Shown: positions 36,031 through 49,370 of the stretch, piece after piece
Layout of the letters: each line of letters starts with the position of its first letter
Position numbering within the stretch: the stretch's first letter is position 1
Assembly: GCA_036346375.1 (NCBI GenBank)
Contig: JAYEVE010000527.1
Location: forward strand, 496,001-560,000
DNA length: 64,000 nucleotides
DNA from: Guadua angustifolia
Lineage: Eukaryota > Streptophyta > Magnoliopsida > Poales > Poaceae
Direction: 5' to 3'
Made by a program: the position numbers and the translations under genes
The notes under the pieces: generated by a model
Database searches by the model: none
The model's input: the letters and a program-made list of their open reading frames with translations, nothing else
Told to the model about the DNA's origin: nothing

Positions 36031-37310
36031 AACGGGGTACAACAAGCCCGACCATATAAAGCTTCAAATGGTGACATTTGCAAACTAGCCTGATAACTAT
36101 TGTTATAACTAAACTCGGCATATGGCAAACTTTTATCCCAAGATGTACTGTAAGATATCGCACAAGCTCTCAACATATCCTCTAAAATTTGATTTACTCT
36201 TTCTGTTTGACCATCTGTCTGTGGATGATAAGCAGTACTGAAATTCGGACGAGTTCCCATTGCTTCATGAAATTTATCCCAAAATCTTGAGGTAAATTGG
36301 GTACCTCGATTTGATACGATTTTCTTAGGCACACCATGCAAACATACAATTCTAGACATGTATAACTCTGCTAATCGGTCTCCTGAATAGGTTGTTTTCA
36401 CAGGAATGAAGTGAGCAACTTTGGTCAACCGATCAATGATGACCCATATCGAATCATAACCTCTCTGAGTCTTGGGCAATCCCATAATAAAATCCATACC
36501 AATCTCCTCCCATTTCCATTCTGGAACCTTTAATGGCTGCAATAGTCCTGCAGGCTTTTGATGCATAGCTTTTACTCTTTGACACACGTCACATAATGCA
36601 ACATGCTCTGCAACTTCACGTTTCATACTTGGCCACCAGAATCTCTTCTTAAGATCCTGATACATCTTGGCATTTCCTGGATGAATTGAATACTTAGAAT
36701 CGTGTGCTTCCTCAAGAATCAATTGTTTAAGTTCCTTCTCATTTGGCACACAAATTCGACCCTTAAACCACAGAATTCCTTGTTCATCCATGGTGAAATC
36801 TTCCGCTAGACCTTCTTCTTTCCTGGTCTTGATCTTGCTGATCTTCTCATCTTTACTCTGCCTTTCCCTAATTTGATCTTCTAGGGTTGGCTTTACTTCT
36901 AAGGCAGCTACAAATCCTTGCGGCACAACCTCTAGTCTCAACTTCCGAAATTCCTCACACAACTCCGGTTGATCGCTGGCTTCTATCGCATTTAAAATGT
37001 GGCTTTTACGGCTCAAAGCATCGGCTACCACATTAGCCTTTCCAGGATGATAATGGATTCCAACATTATAATCCTTAATCAATTCTAACCATCTCCTTTG
37101 CCTCATATTAAGATCTGACTGGGTAAATATATACTTTAGACTCTTATGGTCCGTATATATCTCACATCTATTTCCAATGAGATAATGACGCCATATCTTT
37201 AAAGCATGCACTACTGCTGTTAACTCCAAATCATGCGTCGGATAATTTCCTTCATGCGGCCTCAACTGTCTTGATGCATAGGCTACAACCTTGCCATCTT
37301 GCATTAACAC
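35976..37310 (-). pseudogene. pol: gypsy RNase H and integrase
   Basis: A 444-codon frame. RNase H occupies residues ~1-105 (ASRQLRPHEGNYPTHDLEL, YTDHKSLKYIF, KANVVADALSRK); its first catalytic Asp, in a YCDAS context, lies just upstream in the same frame. Integrase has the HHCC finger (His203, His210, Cys240, Cys243). In the catalytic triad Asp273 (GMDFIMGLP) and Glu370 (DGQTERVNQ) are present, but the middle position is Asn334 (VSNRGTQFT) where Asp is expected. That should abolish integration. The frame is cut from RT by a frameshift near 37380 and ends inside the tandem duplication at 35976. Confidence 0.85.
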
Positions 37311-37377
37311 ACAACCAAGACCCTGTCTTGATGCATCGCAATAAATATCAAAATCAAGATCAGTACATCCGGCAAGA

Positions 37378-38589
37378 TTAACACAAAGCCGATGTTAACC
37401 GTTTCTTTAACTCCTGAAAACTTTCCTCGCACTCTGGCGTCCATGCAAATTTCTTTTCTTTCTTCAACAATTGTGTAAGGGGTCTCGCGATCGTTGAGAA
37501 TCCTTCTATGAATCGACGGTAATATCCCGCCATTCTCAGAAAACTACGGATTTGGGTAACTGTCTTTGGCGGCGCCCAATTCATCACTGCTTCCACTTTA
37601 CTTGGATCCACGGCAACTCCTTTAGCGGTTATTACATGGCCAAGGAATTCCACCTTCTCCTTCCAAAAATCACATTTACTGAATTTAGCATACAACTGTT
37701 GTTCTCGCAACTTCTCCAAAACTAATCGCAAATGCTCTGCGTGCTCTTCTTCTGACTTGGAATAAACTAGGATATCTTCTATAAAGACAACCACAAATTT
37801 ATCCAGATACTCCATAAATACCTTATTCATCATATTCATGAAATATGCAGGGGCATTGGTTAATCCAAAGGACATAACTGTAAACTCATAATGCCCATAA
37901 CGAGTAGAGAATGCAGTCTTTGGAATATCTTCTTCCCGAATCTTCAACTGATGATACCCTGACCGAAGATCTATCTTGGAGAAAACTCCCGCTCCTCTCA
38001 ACTGATCAAACAAATCATCAATCCTTGGTAAAGGGTACTTATTCTTAATCGTCACCTCATTAAGTGCACGATAATCAATGCATATCCTTAGACTTCCATC
38101 TTTCTTCCTGACAAACAAAACTGGTGCTCGCCACAGGGAAGAACTAGGTCGAACGAAACCTTTCTCGAGCAATTCTTCAATCTGCTTCTTCATTTCGACT
38201 AGCTCATCAGTTGGCATCCTATACGACCTCTTTGCTATCGGTGCTGTTCCCGGTACTAACTCAATGACAAACTCAATATCCCGATCTGGCGGCATGCCCG
38301 GTAAATCATCAGGGAACACTTCCAGAAAATCTCTAACCACTGGCACATCTTCCAGGTTAGTAACCTTCACACTATTGACCATTAACTGGCCATCACGAAC
38401 TGCGTTCGCAAGCACTTCCACCTTCCTGCCACTAGAGCTTTCTAAGGATACCATCTTTTGTCCACAATCCAAAACAGCCTTATGCTTGGATAGCCAATCC
38501 ATCCCTAAGATAACATCCAAGGTTTGGGTGTCTAACAGGATAAGATTTGCTAGGAACTCTATCCCGTTCATAAGCAACTTAACTCCCAA
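37378..38589 (-). pseudogene. pol: gypsy reverse transcriptase
   Basis: A 403-codon open stretch, the frame continuing from protease. Residues 1-60 are the end of protease (LDVILGMDWLSKHKAVLDC). RT runs from about residue 100, with KRSYRMPTDELVEMKKQI, VLFVRKKDGSLRICIDYRAL, KIDLRSGYHQLKI and FGLTNAPAYFMNMMN. The catalytic pair reads FIEDILVYS: Glu271-Asp272, where Asp-Asp is expected (codon at 37777-37779). The sibling copy at 58150 keeps FIDD. The start at 38589 is a TTG and is not a true start, since the frame merely reopens after a TGA at 38605-38607. Confidence 0.88.
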
Positions 38590-38604
38590 ACATCCAAGGC
38601 TAGA

Positions 38605-38835
38605 TCAAAATTCAGATCCTGGGGCTTGAACTAAAAGCACACATTTAAGGTTCTAAATAGCAAATCCATTCTTCATTGCAAAGTCCCGCGAAACAAACGA
38701 ATGCGCAGCTCCAGAATCGAATAAAATTGTAGTTGGTACTGAGTTAACTAAGAACCTACCCAGTACAACATCTGTTGCTCCTTGAGCTTCATCAGCAGTG
38801 ATATGGTTGATCCTTCCATGCAAGGTCGCTCAGGA
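38605..38835 (-). pseudogene. pol: gypsy aspartic protease
   Basis: Between gag and RT one frame reads GRINHITADEAQ, then VLGRFLVNSVPTTILFDSGA, with the retropepsin catalytic DSGA triad and SFVSRDF after it. Two nonsense codons interrupt it, TAG at 38653-38655 and TGA at 38605-38607. Both positions are sense codons in the related copy at 57186-57400. Confidence 0.8.
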
Positions 38836-38867
38836 CGGCTCCCGATCGTGACCGGTACTCGATTACC

Positions 38868-39845
38868 TCACATCCTTTCAGTAGATGGGGTAGTGCTCAA
38901 ATTGAAATGAACTGGTGTAACATTTCCCTCCTTCGGACACTTGTTGACGAAATGTCCTGGCTCATTGCAAGAGAAACATTTCTTGACAGCGGTTTGCTGA
39001 CTTCCTACTGGTGCATTGCCTCCTGGTGTGGGTGTTTGAAAATTCTGATTAGCTGGGCGAGATGATGAAGTTGATGTCTTGCCTGGTAATTGCGGCTGAA
39101 TCCTAGCGAACTGCTGGGGTGATATCCTTAACCTGAACTGAGTAGGCCATCCAGCTTGACTAGCCATCCTGCGCTTACGATCCTCTCCCAATTCCTTGCG
39201 CTTATCCTCAAGGATCAAAGCCTTATTAACTAACTCCTGGAAATCGGGGAAGTTGTGGGTGATTAGTCCCACCTGCAGTCCAGAGTTTAGACCCTTCAAG
39301 AAACGAGACTGTCTAGCCTTATCCGTAACTACATCTTCTGGGGCATAGCGTGCCAACTGAGTAAACTTATTCAGGTATTCTGCCACTGACTGGCCTCTTT
39401 GTTTCAAAGCCCTGAACTCTTCCTTCTTAAGGTCCATCATTCCTTCAGGTACATGGTACTGATGGAAAGCAACTGTAAACTCTTCCCAAGTAATTTCCTG
39501 TGGGGCTTCATGTGCTGCGCAATAGTTTTCCCACCATTCTGCGGCAGTTCCTTCTAGCTGGTGTGAAGCGTATAACACCTTCTCATTACCTTCACACTGC
39601 GTGATGTGTAACTTCCTCTCAATGGTCCTTAACCAGTCATCGACTTCTAAAGGATTAGCATTGTCTGAAAAGGTTGGAGGGCGTGTCCTCATGAAATCTG
39701 ACAACTTAGAATGAGAGCGCTGCCCATTATTGCCTTGCTGCACGTGGTTATTTCCTGCAGCTTGGTTGTTCATATTCTGCATCTGCTGCATCATGGTTTG
39801 CATAAGCTGCGACTGTGCTGCTATGAAAACTCCTAAATTCTGCAC
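38868..39845 (-). pseudogene. gag: gypsy gag (capsid and zinc knuckle)
   Basis: A 325-codon frame with the retrotrans_gag capsid pattern (DDWLRTIERKLHITQCEGNE, ASHQLEGTAAEWWENYCAAH, EEFRALKQRGQSVAEYLNKF) and a CCHC knuckle, CFSCNEPGHFVNKC, near residues 288-301. It builds the particle and binds RNA. The open frame begins with a GTG in VQNLGVF; upstream codons in this frame (PTPPAPPVD) look coding, so the true start was probably further upstream and is now out of frame. It ends with a TGA at 38868 where the sibling also has a stop-like lesion near the gag-protease border. Confidence 0.85.
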
Positions 39846-40183
39846 ATCTACTGGCGGTGCTGGTGGTGTTGGTGTTCCTCATTAGGGTTATCATTCTCGC
39901 AAGATACCACTCCCGACGCCCATTGTTACATGAGTGTTCACCATCCGCTTAATCGCTTCTTGGGTTAGGAGAGATAGAAATAGCACGATAAGATGCAAGA
40001 ATTTCTAAAGCGGGGGAATAGGTTAAACCCAAACTTTATATCTTTATTAATTAACTTGGTATGGTTGCTTACAAAAGCCTAAAAGCTTTGCAACACATAC
40101 TGCACACTCAGCAAGCATTAAAATCCAAACTAAACACTCAACCTTAACGTCTATTACATTTGGGTAAGGCTATTCTAATGACG
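39846..40183 (-). other. leader of the coding gypsy element, part near gag
   Basis: Non-coding AT-rich leader between gag and the LARD-2 insertion. It continues on the other side of LARD-2 at 55655. The TSD TGACG occupies 40179-40183 and 55655-55659. Confidence 0.7.
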
Positions 40184-43100
40184 TGTAACATCCTGAAAAT
40201 TTAACAAAGTGAAAATAAATATTTTAAATTTGAAAATATTTATTTCTGAGTTTCCTTGCCATTATTGGTTTTATTTGAATTTCCCTTGGAGTTTTGCATT
40301 GCATGAAAAATCAAATAAAGAGAATAAACGAATGGATAATGGTAAAAAGGCAAAAATATAAAAAGTAAAATTTTAGAAAATTACCATAATACCCTCAGAG
40401 TGATATTTACCTCTGGTGAAAATTCTAGGAATTGATCATGAGATATAACACTTTTGAAAATTCAAAAATAGAAACTCAGAAAGTAGGGAAATTGCAATGT
40501 CAGAATTTTTATAAAATCCTGGAGCAATATCTTGAGCTGAAAGTTTTACTTAAGAACAAATAGCTCAAAATAAATTGAAAAACAAAGTTTCAAAAAGTTA
40601 TAAAAATATTTGAATTGTCTAATAAATCAAAATCGGAAAATGTAAATATGTGCACTGTAACTTGTCAGAATTATTATGATTTCTGTGAATAGTATTTTCA
40701 TCTTAAAATTATACAGTAGGCAGATAACTGGCAACTCATCACGAAATAAATTTCTCATAAAAACTCAGATAAGATAGATAACCTATTCATTGAGCTTTAC
40801 CTCGCATTGGCGTACCAAATTCTCAATTTGCTTTAACTCCACCATGACCTTCAACGCCATGTGGGTCCTCGTTCTAGAGCCTTCCATCTATGCCACCAAG
40901 CCTCGGACATCACGCCACTTTGCGCACCACCGAGGTAGTGCTCCACTTCCTCCTCCACTCCATCTCTTTCCTCTCAAGCCGAACAGAACTTCTGCGTTTC
41001 CTCCATTGCCAAGCTCGAGCCACAAGCCGAGATCAATTCGAGTGATTGAGCAGCTCATTTCCAAATTCCTTCCAGCATTAGTATCTGCAGCTCATAAGGA
41101 TCAAGAGCCCCCAAAAAGATTCGGTCTCCTCCATGCGAATCGGAGCTGCTGCCGTGCGCCATCTTCCTCCATGAATGGCCGCCGGTGGGAGCTCAGCTCG
41201 GAGATTCTCCCTCCAGGTGAACCTCAAAAATGGACCCCTTGTGATCCCCTGATGCCATAGGTGCTACCGATTCAATCCCTAATACTCCTGTTTGTCTTCT
41301 TCGTTGGGTCACCGCCATGAACGCCGCCCTCTCGGTCTGCGCTCGCTCCGTGTCTCTTCCGACGAACCGACTCTACCTCGAAAAGCGCCGCCGAGAGGAA
41401 GCTTGTCGCCCTCGTGATTCGCCGGAAGATCGCGGAGTACCCTCGTCGCCGAGCCCTAGCTGCGCTCTGTTTCTTTCCTGTGCTTTGGAGCCACGAGCTG
41501 AGGAAGAAGAATTTGGGCCAAAAGACGCTTTCGTTTGGGTAAAACGTATTTCCGAATTTCCTGACCGAAATGCATTCATCTATTAAGGACTTGTACATCT
41601 TTAGTCACAAACCAAGTGAAACAAATTTGTATAATCATCTGAAATTAGAAAGAATCTAAATATGTAAAAATATCTAAATTGTGATCTCAGAGAATAATTA
41701 TTTATGTTAGACTTTGATTAGGATGTTAATATGGTTGTTAATGAGATTTTGTGTATAATAAGTGATGAAATGATGAAATCAAAATCATGAGATTTTAGGA
41801 CCAGGAGGTATTCAAATATACAAACACATTTAGTTTTTGAACTAAGTTAATTCGTTTGTTTAGCAACCATTAATGATGCTTAAGATGGCCAATAATAGAA
41901 GTGAATGTATAATAGTTCATAAAATCATATAAGAAATGATTATGTGCTTTTGGGATTATAATAAACCTAATCATGCAAAAATATTTAATCCTAGAACCAA
42001 GATTAGTATAATTGCTTGTTAATCATCATTAAACCATGTTATGGCCATTAGCAAAGTATATGGCAAAATGGCTCACAAAATGGTATGGCAATTTGCATCA
42101 AGTTCCTAAAACAGTGAGGACATATGTATGTGAAAATAATTGAAATAAAGTTTAACTTGAATTCTTTTATCATAAAGAAGTGTCAAATGTAACAATAATC
42201 AAATGGGTAATCTATTGCAATTTAAGTCAAAATAATACCAAATCAACTTTATAACCTTTCTAGGATGTTATTCTCATTAATGCCTGAAAAATGAACCAAG
42301 AATCATGTAATGTGTAGTTGGAGATTTAGATTGAAAGTTGGCCGATTTAAGGTTTACAAATGTGATCATTTAGACTACTTCAGCAGTAGATAAAATAACT
42401 CGTCTAGATACTAAAATCAGTAAAACTGGTTTAGAAGCACCGTACAAAGTTTATACTACCATGATCTGTAAAAAGAATCATATTCCATTAAGGTTTGCAT
42501 ATTAATATTGTTAGTGCAAAACCCTTAAGCGTTACCCTCGCACTTCATGCTTTTGGCCGATTTCGAATAACGTCAATTTACGATACCACTTAAGCCTTTT
42601 CAACAATGAATATAATGTATCAGCCAAAGCCTAAAATTCATGGAATCAGCTTAGGATTGTTAAACAAAGTATAAATCATCTTAATATGAGGAAATAACCA
42701 TACTTCATCATGTTTTGCTTATTGATCCTAATAGCTGAACAAAGCTAAGTAATCATATTACTTTAGACTTTAATGCGAATGAATACACTTTAGGTAATAG
42801 TGAAGGAAACCTGTAGTTAGATATTTGTATCACCAGAACCTTCTCAAATGTCTGAAAATAATCTCAGCAGCCTAAATCAATGAATCTAACTTGCATGAAG
42901 CTAATTCTAAGCAAAATCCATTAGAGGTAAAGAACTATTTAGTCATAATCTAATATGATCAATTAAGCCTTTTCATTAGCTTGCAAACCAGCTCATCTAA
43001 ATCTGAATTTGGTAAAGAATAATCTAGAATTGATCTTTAAGATATAATCTACCGTAATCTAAGAAAATATCCTTTTTCATCTTGCTTTGAATATGAATCT

Positions 43101-44983
43101 TAATAGAGCAAAACACGAAGTTATAAGATTGGCGTAAGCTCATATTGTGAATAGTAAATTCAAATGAAATCGCAACTAATGCTTAATTCTATTAATCCAA
43201 CCAATCTTTGCATCTTGAATTCGTAAAATAACATTAATAAATTCATAAAAGAGCAATCCCTGTTTCTTGTGCGGAGTTTATATTGTTGTGTTATCTATTT
43301 CTTTCGCTCTTATTGAAGTTAGTTTATTGCTTTGCGTTGTTTCCGTTGTTCGGCGAGTAGACCCGACGTCTCTAGCTTCGTCTTCGTCGTCGTCGCCGCA
43401 ATCCTCGTCTTCGTCGTATTCGTCAATTAAGCAAGGCAAGCATCCTTTGACCATATTGAGCCCAGTATTTTATATTCCTTTTGTGCATCAAATTGTTTTA
43501 TGCATGCGATTACTTTATGTAAATTGCTATTTTGTGGATTGGTAGTTATACCTGTTGTCTCGTGAATCTCCTTTGATGATTATGAACATGTGAACCGTGA
43601 TAACCATAGATTGAGGATAGACATTGCTAATGTCATTTGGGTATATGCGAACATATTTAACCTGCTTAGCCATGCTTTAGAATTAGCAATGTACATGATC
43701 AAATCAGTATTTGTTTTCCTGAAAACATTGAAAATGTCACTGTTGGTTGCGGGTACTTTGATTAAAAACCCAAAATGGAACTATGCTTTGATGCGGGCGA
43801 TTATTGGCAATAGCCGGATGTGCGAATGGAATTGCACGTAGTGTAGGGTGGAGTATCGCCCGTGTCAGTTTAAGGACCGAGCAATGGGACGCTATTGATC
43901 CGAGATTTCCGTGCAACCACAAGGGTGAGGATGGGTTAGCCATAGCTTGTTATATTAATTAGACATGGCTTTGTACATTGGTAGGCGGGAGCTAGCATTG
44001 TTTTCCGGCCAGATGCTCGACGGGTATTCCGGTCAGGTCTACTTGCTAATGCAACGGTGTACGCCTACCGTGTTTAGAAACGTTGTGTTGGGTGTGTGAA
44101 TGTGGATCCACGGCTTGGGTGTGTGTTTCTAGTTCTACGGCGGGGGTTAACGCCCGGCTGGTCAAAGCTATGTCTAGGTAATGTAATGACTATGTATGGT
44201 CTTCTTGACGTCACACCTAAGGAAGTGTGTCGGCAAAAGTTGATCATTCCTGCGGGTAAGATGCACACCTCTGCAGAGTTTAAATCTAATTAATTAGCAG
44301 GCCATGCGTCATGAGCACTCGGTGAAGTCATTCCAATGTTAAATGTTTTATTATTTCTCAAATGGGTTGGTATCATTTGTTTTGCAAACTGTGATTTTCG
44401 TCGAAGGGCCGACATTGATGAATTTCAGGAATGGGAATTGTTTCGCCGCTCACGTCATGGAGGACTGTGAGTGTTATTATGCTTTATTTACTTGCTATCA
44501 AATAAACTTGCTCTTTTAAATTTCGTTTGCAAATAACTTGATTTACAAATTCAAATTCGCTTTATGCAAATTAACTGTAGTAGCCTCCTTTGAAATGGCC
44601 TGCATATATTGTAGGATTTGCTCAAGTCTTGCTGAGTGCGTAAAGTACTCACCCTTGCTTAATTATATTGTAGGTGGTTTAGAAAGCGAAGCTTCGAGTC
44701 TCATTCGTCGCAGGTTGCGGGATTTTCTTCGGCGTGTTTTCTGTCTGAAGTTTATGCCTGGTCAGTTGCCTGAGGGAATGGATGGGTACACTACAAGGCA
44801 TTGCTTCCTTTGCTGCTTTATACTCTGAGTTGTAATAATTATTTGTATTAATCGTTTCCGCTTAATTATTATTGGTATGGTTGCGATTCCCATTTGTTGT
44901 AAACATGTGAGTGCTAGCTACTGATCCAGGGAATAGCACAGTAATCACATGGAGGCTCCTGTTCTCCGGAACGGGGTCTCACA
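40184..44983 (+). repeat. LARD-2 5' LTR
   Basis: TGTAACATCCTGAAAATTT to GGAACGGGGTCTCACA, 4800 bp. Layout: AT-rich start, GC-rich island 40800-41570, AT-rich middle 41600-43260, a short GC-rich (GTC)n-like stretch near 43370-43430 and the conserved end blocks. ORFs at 40790-41260 and 41317-41586 have counterparts in the other LTR, but small indels shift them, so they are not called. Confidence 0.92.
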
Positions 44984-44987
44984 GCAT

Positions 44988-44999
44988 TGGTATCAGAGC
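44988..44999 (+). other. LARD-2 primer binding site, initiator tRNA-Met
   Basis: TGGTATCAGAGC, four bases (GCAT) after the LTR end CTCACA. Confidence 0.92.
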
Positions 45000-47640
45000 T
45001 ATACTGACCGTAGGATAAACTTTAGATAGAATGGTCGTTGGTATTAGAATGAGCAAATTCAAAATGTTAGTTTCAAAAGATGTTCTATTTGCGAAATGTA
45101 GGCTTTGCTATTCTCTTCTCACTCTTAAGTTCTTATCCTTACCACTAATTTCATTTTGGGTTGTAAATGAAGTCCTCTTTCCTTAAAAATAGATCATCTT
45201 TTCTATTTGTTTCTAAGGATGTCCAGGATAGGTCACTGTCTTACTTGCAAATGAAGACTACAGTTTCTGCACCAACAGTTTCAAGGAAGCATACAAATCT
45301 TCATTAACCTCGACAAAGTAGAAGTAAAGCTTGAAGAGTCTACGTCACGAAGAGACAGTAAAATGCGGAGGATTAGAATATATTAGGATTCACCTTAAGA
45401 TAGGAAGCCTTGCACGAAGCATATTATGCTGTTTTAGGTACGTACAGCACGATTAGGTGATGTTTTTGTCTGCTGTTGCAAATTTGTTTTTATTTTGCTT
45501 GCCCGGGTGGTTTATGTGTGGACTTAACCTTTAGGTTAGAGTTTCACAATAAATTATCCTTATGTCTGGACGTGGAAAGTTCAACCTGTAGGATAAATAG
45601 GAAATTATAAAATTGCTTATCTCTTCTCTTAGCAGAACTCCTCACCTGTGCAATCTTTTAGTTGTTAACCTTTCTTAGAAGCAAGCCTCATCAAGATTAA
45701 TAAGGTAGTTCCCATTACCACTTCTAGCCCTACTGGAGATCACATTATCTGTATGTAAACCAAGGCCAGATCCTTACCTTGTTAGTAACCAACAAACCAA
45801 CATAAGCTACATTAGGCTAGTTAAAATGTAATCTTTCCCAGTGATAATTTTTAACTATACTTCAAAACCCACCTCGTTGTTTTACTTAGACTATACATAC
45901 TGTGAGTCTGAGCTACAACCAGAGTAATTATATACTTCTAAATGGATGTTAAAAATGGAAACTAGGAAAATTGGAAATCCTATTTTTCTAAAAAGGTTAG
46001 CATCGGTGATACACATACTATTTTCCCATCTATAAGAATTTAATCTTCTTATCTGAATACTCACTTCTGTGTAGAATTTTAATTCTCCCCTCCTAAGTTA
46101 TTCTTTCTAGAAGAACTTCTCTCCCTACCCTCTTGCTTAATGAGAAACTACCAACAAATCTTCTGAAAATAATTTCGGTAACAACTCAGCATCGTCTTGA
46201 TGTTTGCATCGGCAACTTGAAGAAAATAGACGTGGCAAGCATCACAACTTCTCCGACTTCATCGAAGCCTCAGGAGACTAACACAGCAAGTGGTGCAAAG
46301 ATTAAAAGAAATTCGTCGCCGAACGACCTACAATAAAAGATAGCAATATGCGAGCTACATATTATTCTAACTATGTAGTAGACCTTTTGTGCGTAAGTAC
46401 TTATGGCCAGTAGAAGGAAAAAAAATAGATACCCTTCCTACATATTAAGTTAAATATATACATATTACTACGTGTTGTTGAAGTTTTGTTGTAAATCTTT
46501 TCTATTGCTTTGGGTTACCCTCGTGAATGTTAAAACCACTAGGTTGAAATTTGCGATGTGTTAACCCTGCTTAATAAGAAAATTTTATTAAAAGATTTTA
46601 AAGAACGAAATGTTGCCTTATAAACTGAACCAAAAATTACATAATCTGCATGGAAACCACGATTTGAGTTAATTGGAAGGAGTCAAATATTACTTCATAA
46701 TATAGGTAACCCTTATCTAACCATCCTTCTATGTTTCCAACATCTTGTTAAACGGTTGCAAAAGGCTCCTAATCCAATGGAATTCTGTCTAACTCGCTTT
46801 ACTCTAATACATATTGTTGCGGGATGCGTGACACAATACAATTCATTAATACCTCTACTAAAAGTAATGAGTTATAAAATTTTTAGCCTTCATAATTGAC
46901 CTTCAACTCTCCCCAAATAATTGAAATGCATCCTTTTATTCATCTCAAACGTTTTAACATATTGTGTGCCTCTTCTTACACTAATTTGTTCTTGCTAACG
47001 ATTCTCGGTACAAATCGTTAACGCACCTTATCTACGTTGCAAGAACCCAACCAAGAAAAATGAATGCCAAATTCTCCAACCCGGCACTAATGTTTGCCGA
47101 ATCGAATAAAAGCATCATACACATACTTTTCTCGCTCCTGACAGCAAGCAACCAACTCCTTGTGTTTTGGCCAAAGCCAAACATCAACATTACATTGATT
47201 GCCCATTTGCTGCCCTTGCTCCTTTTTCGTTACAACGGCAGTTACCCCATGTTATTTCCTTTGCCACGGCAACCTTTAGAACCGGCGTCGACCTCGGTGG
47301 GAATTGCAAAGCCAATTGTGGCCAATCTCGTCGCATGCAATTAATGTGTCTTTATCAAGACTGCCACCACGTTTCCTGATCAAATCAACCAAGGCATGTT
47401 GATAACTGCCATAACACTCTTTCACGTTGAAGTCGTTGTGGTAGTCTTCTCCTTTGCTAATCACTGCCACGGTAGAGCATCATCTCGCTAATGTTCTAAC
47501 TGACATCATGTGGGCCAAATCCAACACTTGCGGTGCATTCATTGCCCATCTCTTTTCTAATTGCATTGCCATAGCTATGCTACCAGAAACTCAAGTATAT
47601 ATAAGGATGTTTATATTTCACCCTTGTTGGATAGTTTTAT
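45000..47640 (+). other. LARD-2 interior, first part, non-coding
   Basis: Homologous in reverse orientation to LARD-1 18761-21214. No ORF above background except 47060-47344, which has no recognisable motif and is not matched by an intact frame in LARD-1. Confidence 0.6.
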
Positions 47641-49370
47641 ACCAAAGGTTATTTTCAATCCAATAAATACTCAAAAATGAATAAATTGTGCAAGAGGAAT
47701 ATGAAATGAATAAAATTGATTTATAAACTTTCATATGGCAGTAGGCTACCACATTATGCTGAAATGACTAAAGTAGGAGCTTGAATTAGATTTGTTCTCA
47801 TGAATGGTAAATAGTCCGCATGGAAAAGATGTATGTATATATATAGGTGACTAGTACATAAATAAAGTTAATAAATAAGTAAAAAGGTAAGGTAAGGGCT
47901 CCTTAGGACCATGTTATCTGCTACAACGAAAATAACCATAATGCATTGTAGTCTGTGCTTAAATTCTTAAGCAATATATGCCTCCATGTTACATGTACCT
48001 AAAGAATCGAGTATGATCAGCCAGGTGTGTAGAAAATGTCACAAGTAAGTGCTAATGCATGAATAACTAGTTCCTGAATGCCTTGCATGATCAGACCATG
48101 TAATTTAGTGAGAATCACTATTATAAGGTTATGATTAACACTTAACCAAGTAGCTGAAGTATCAATACTTATGTTATCTAAATAGTCATAACTTTCATAA
48201 ACTAAGTTCAAATTTGAAAAGACCAAATCCTATAACTTTGATGAATAATATCTTTGCTGGTTAGGCAAAAATACTTCGTATTAATACAAAGTTGAGCTAA
48301 GTATACATTAGGCCCTAATGAACATTTATATGAAAAGCATCTCAGATAAAAGCCAAATATCACAAAAACCATTTTAAAATACTCTTAAGATTATCCCCTA
48401 CTTATGCCAGAAAAATGAGTCAATTGTCACGTATAGTGTAGTCGCAAGTTGAGATTTAATACGACCCAAAATAGTGTTACGCGATTAGTCTCTGAAGCCT
48501 TTTTGTCCACCCGTAGAATACCTCGTCTAAGTGCAAATTCCATGTAGAATAGCTCAAAATGATGTTTGGGATATGTACTTAAATTTTCTAAGAAAATATT
48601 CTATTTACAGCTCTTGGGTCATGTAGTTTCTGTTTGCGCAAAACCCTTAAACCATAAGAGTTCCCGTACCTCTTTTGGCCGATTTCTTGTAGCGTAAGCC
48701 TTAGCATCCTATAAGCCTATTCAGCTACAGGTTTAATACCTCAACCAAACACTAAAAATTATACAATGAGTTTAGAAATATGATTCAATGTATATACAAC
48801 CTTGTTCTAAAGAAATAACGTTATTCCATAGTGTTTATCATAAAAATCTTAGTGGTTGAAAAACCTTAAAAATCATAATTTTAAGCTTTAGTTTATGAAC
48901 AAACGAACTCAGTATGAATAAAGAAATCTATGATTAAGACGTTTATATCGCCAGAGTCTTCTTAAAAACTGCTAATGTATAACCAATAACCTGTTTTAGC
49001 AGGGTTAACATTTTCGAAGTTACTTTTCATGCGAAATCAACTGCGGGTTAAACACTAATCATCACTATTCATTTATGCAGTTCAACCAAGTGATTAATGT
49101 TTTAACTTTACTAATCTAACTAATTTTTGCATCTTGTATTCGAAGTTATATGTATAAAATTCATAAATCAAGGTTGGATAATCTTCATAAGAGAGCCAAG
49201 CCTTGCCCAACCTAAAAGTTATTAGTAAATAGATGTTTAATCAACTAAAACGAAAAATGTTGAAATCACCTAATCCAACTCAAAGATATTCCTGTTTTCT
49301 GCAGTGGTCCTATATTTGGATTTTATGTCGATCTTCTTTTGCCTTTATTAAAGTTTGGCATTTACCTACA
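47640..49370 (+). repeat. old LTR-derived segment inside the LARD-2 interior
   Basis: Diverged but collinear with the LTR middle at 41575-43340: GCAAAACCCTTAA followed by TTTTGGCCGATTTC (48640-48690 versus 42510-42565), ACCTCGTCTAAGT versus AACTCGTCTAGAT, TTTGCATCTTG.ATTCG and the CTCTTATTGAAGTT-like end. It is far more diverged than the two flanking LTRs are from each other. Confidence 0.7.

Larger units (their letters stand above)
35376..40183 (-). mobile_element. Ty3/gypsy chromovirus-type element, coding part, defective
   Basis: The - strand order is gag, protease, RT, RNase H, integrase, pol tail, polypurine tract and 3' LTR, the gypsy order. The sequence resembles the Del/Tekay chromovirus lineage of grasses. 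It continues at 55655-56108 after the LARD-2 insertion. Several stops, frameshifts and changed catalytic residues make it non-functional. No 5' LTR remains. Confidence 0.9.

Noticed and set aside
40790..41586. Two + strand ORFs (156 and 89 codons) in the LARD-2 LTR, looking like captured gene exons
   Set aside because: Frames are shifted in the second LTR (51485-52241), proline/serine-rich composition follows from GC content, and no domain is recognisable. They are described as a GC-rich island instead.
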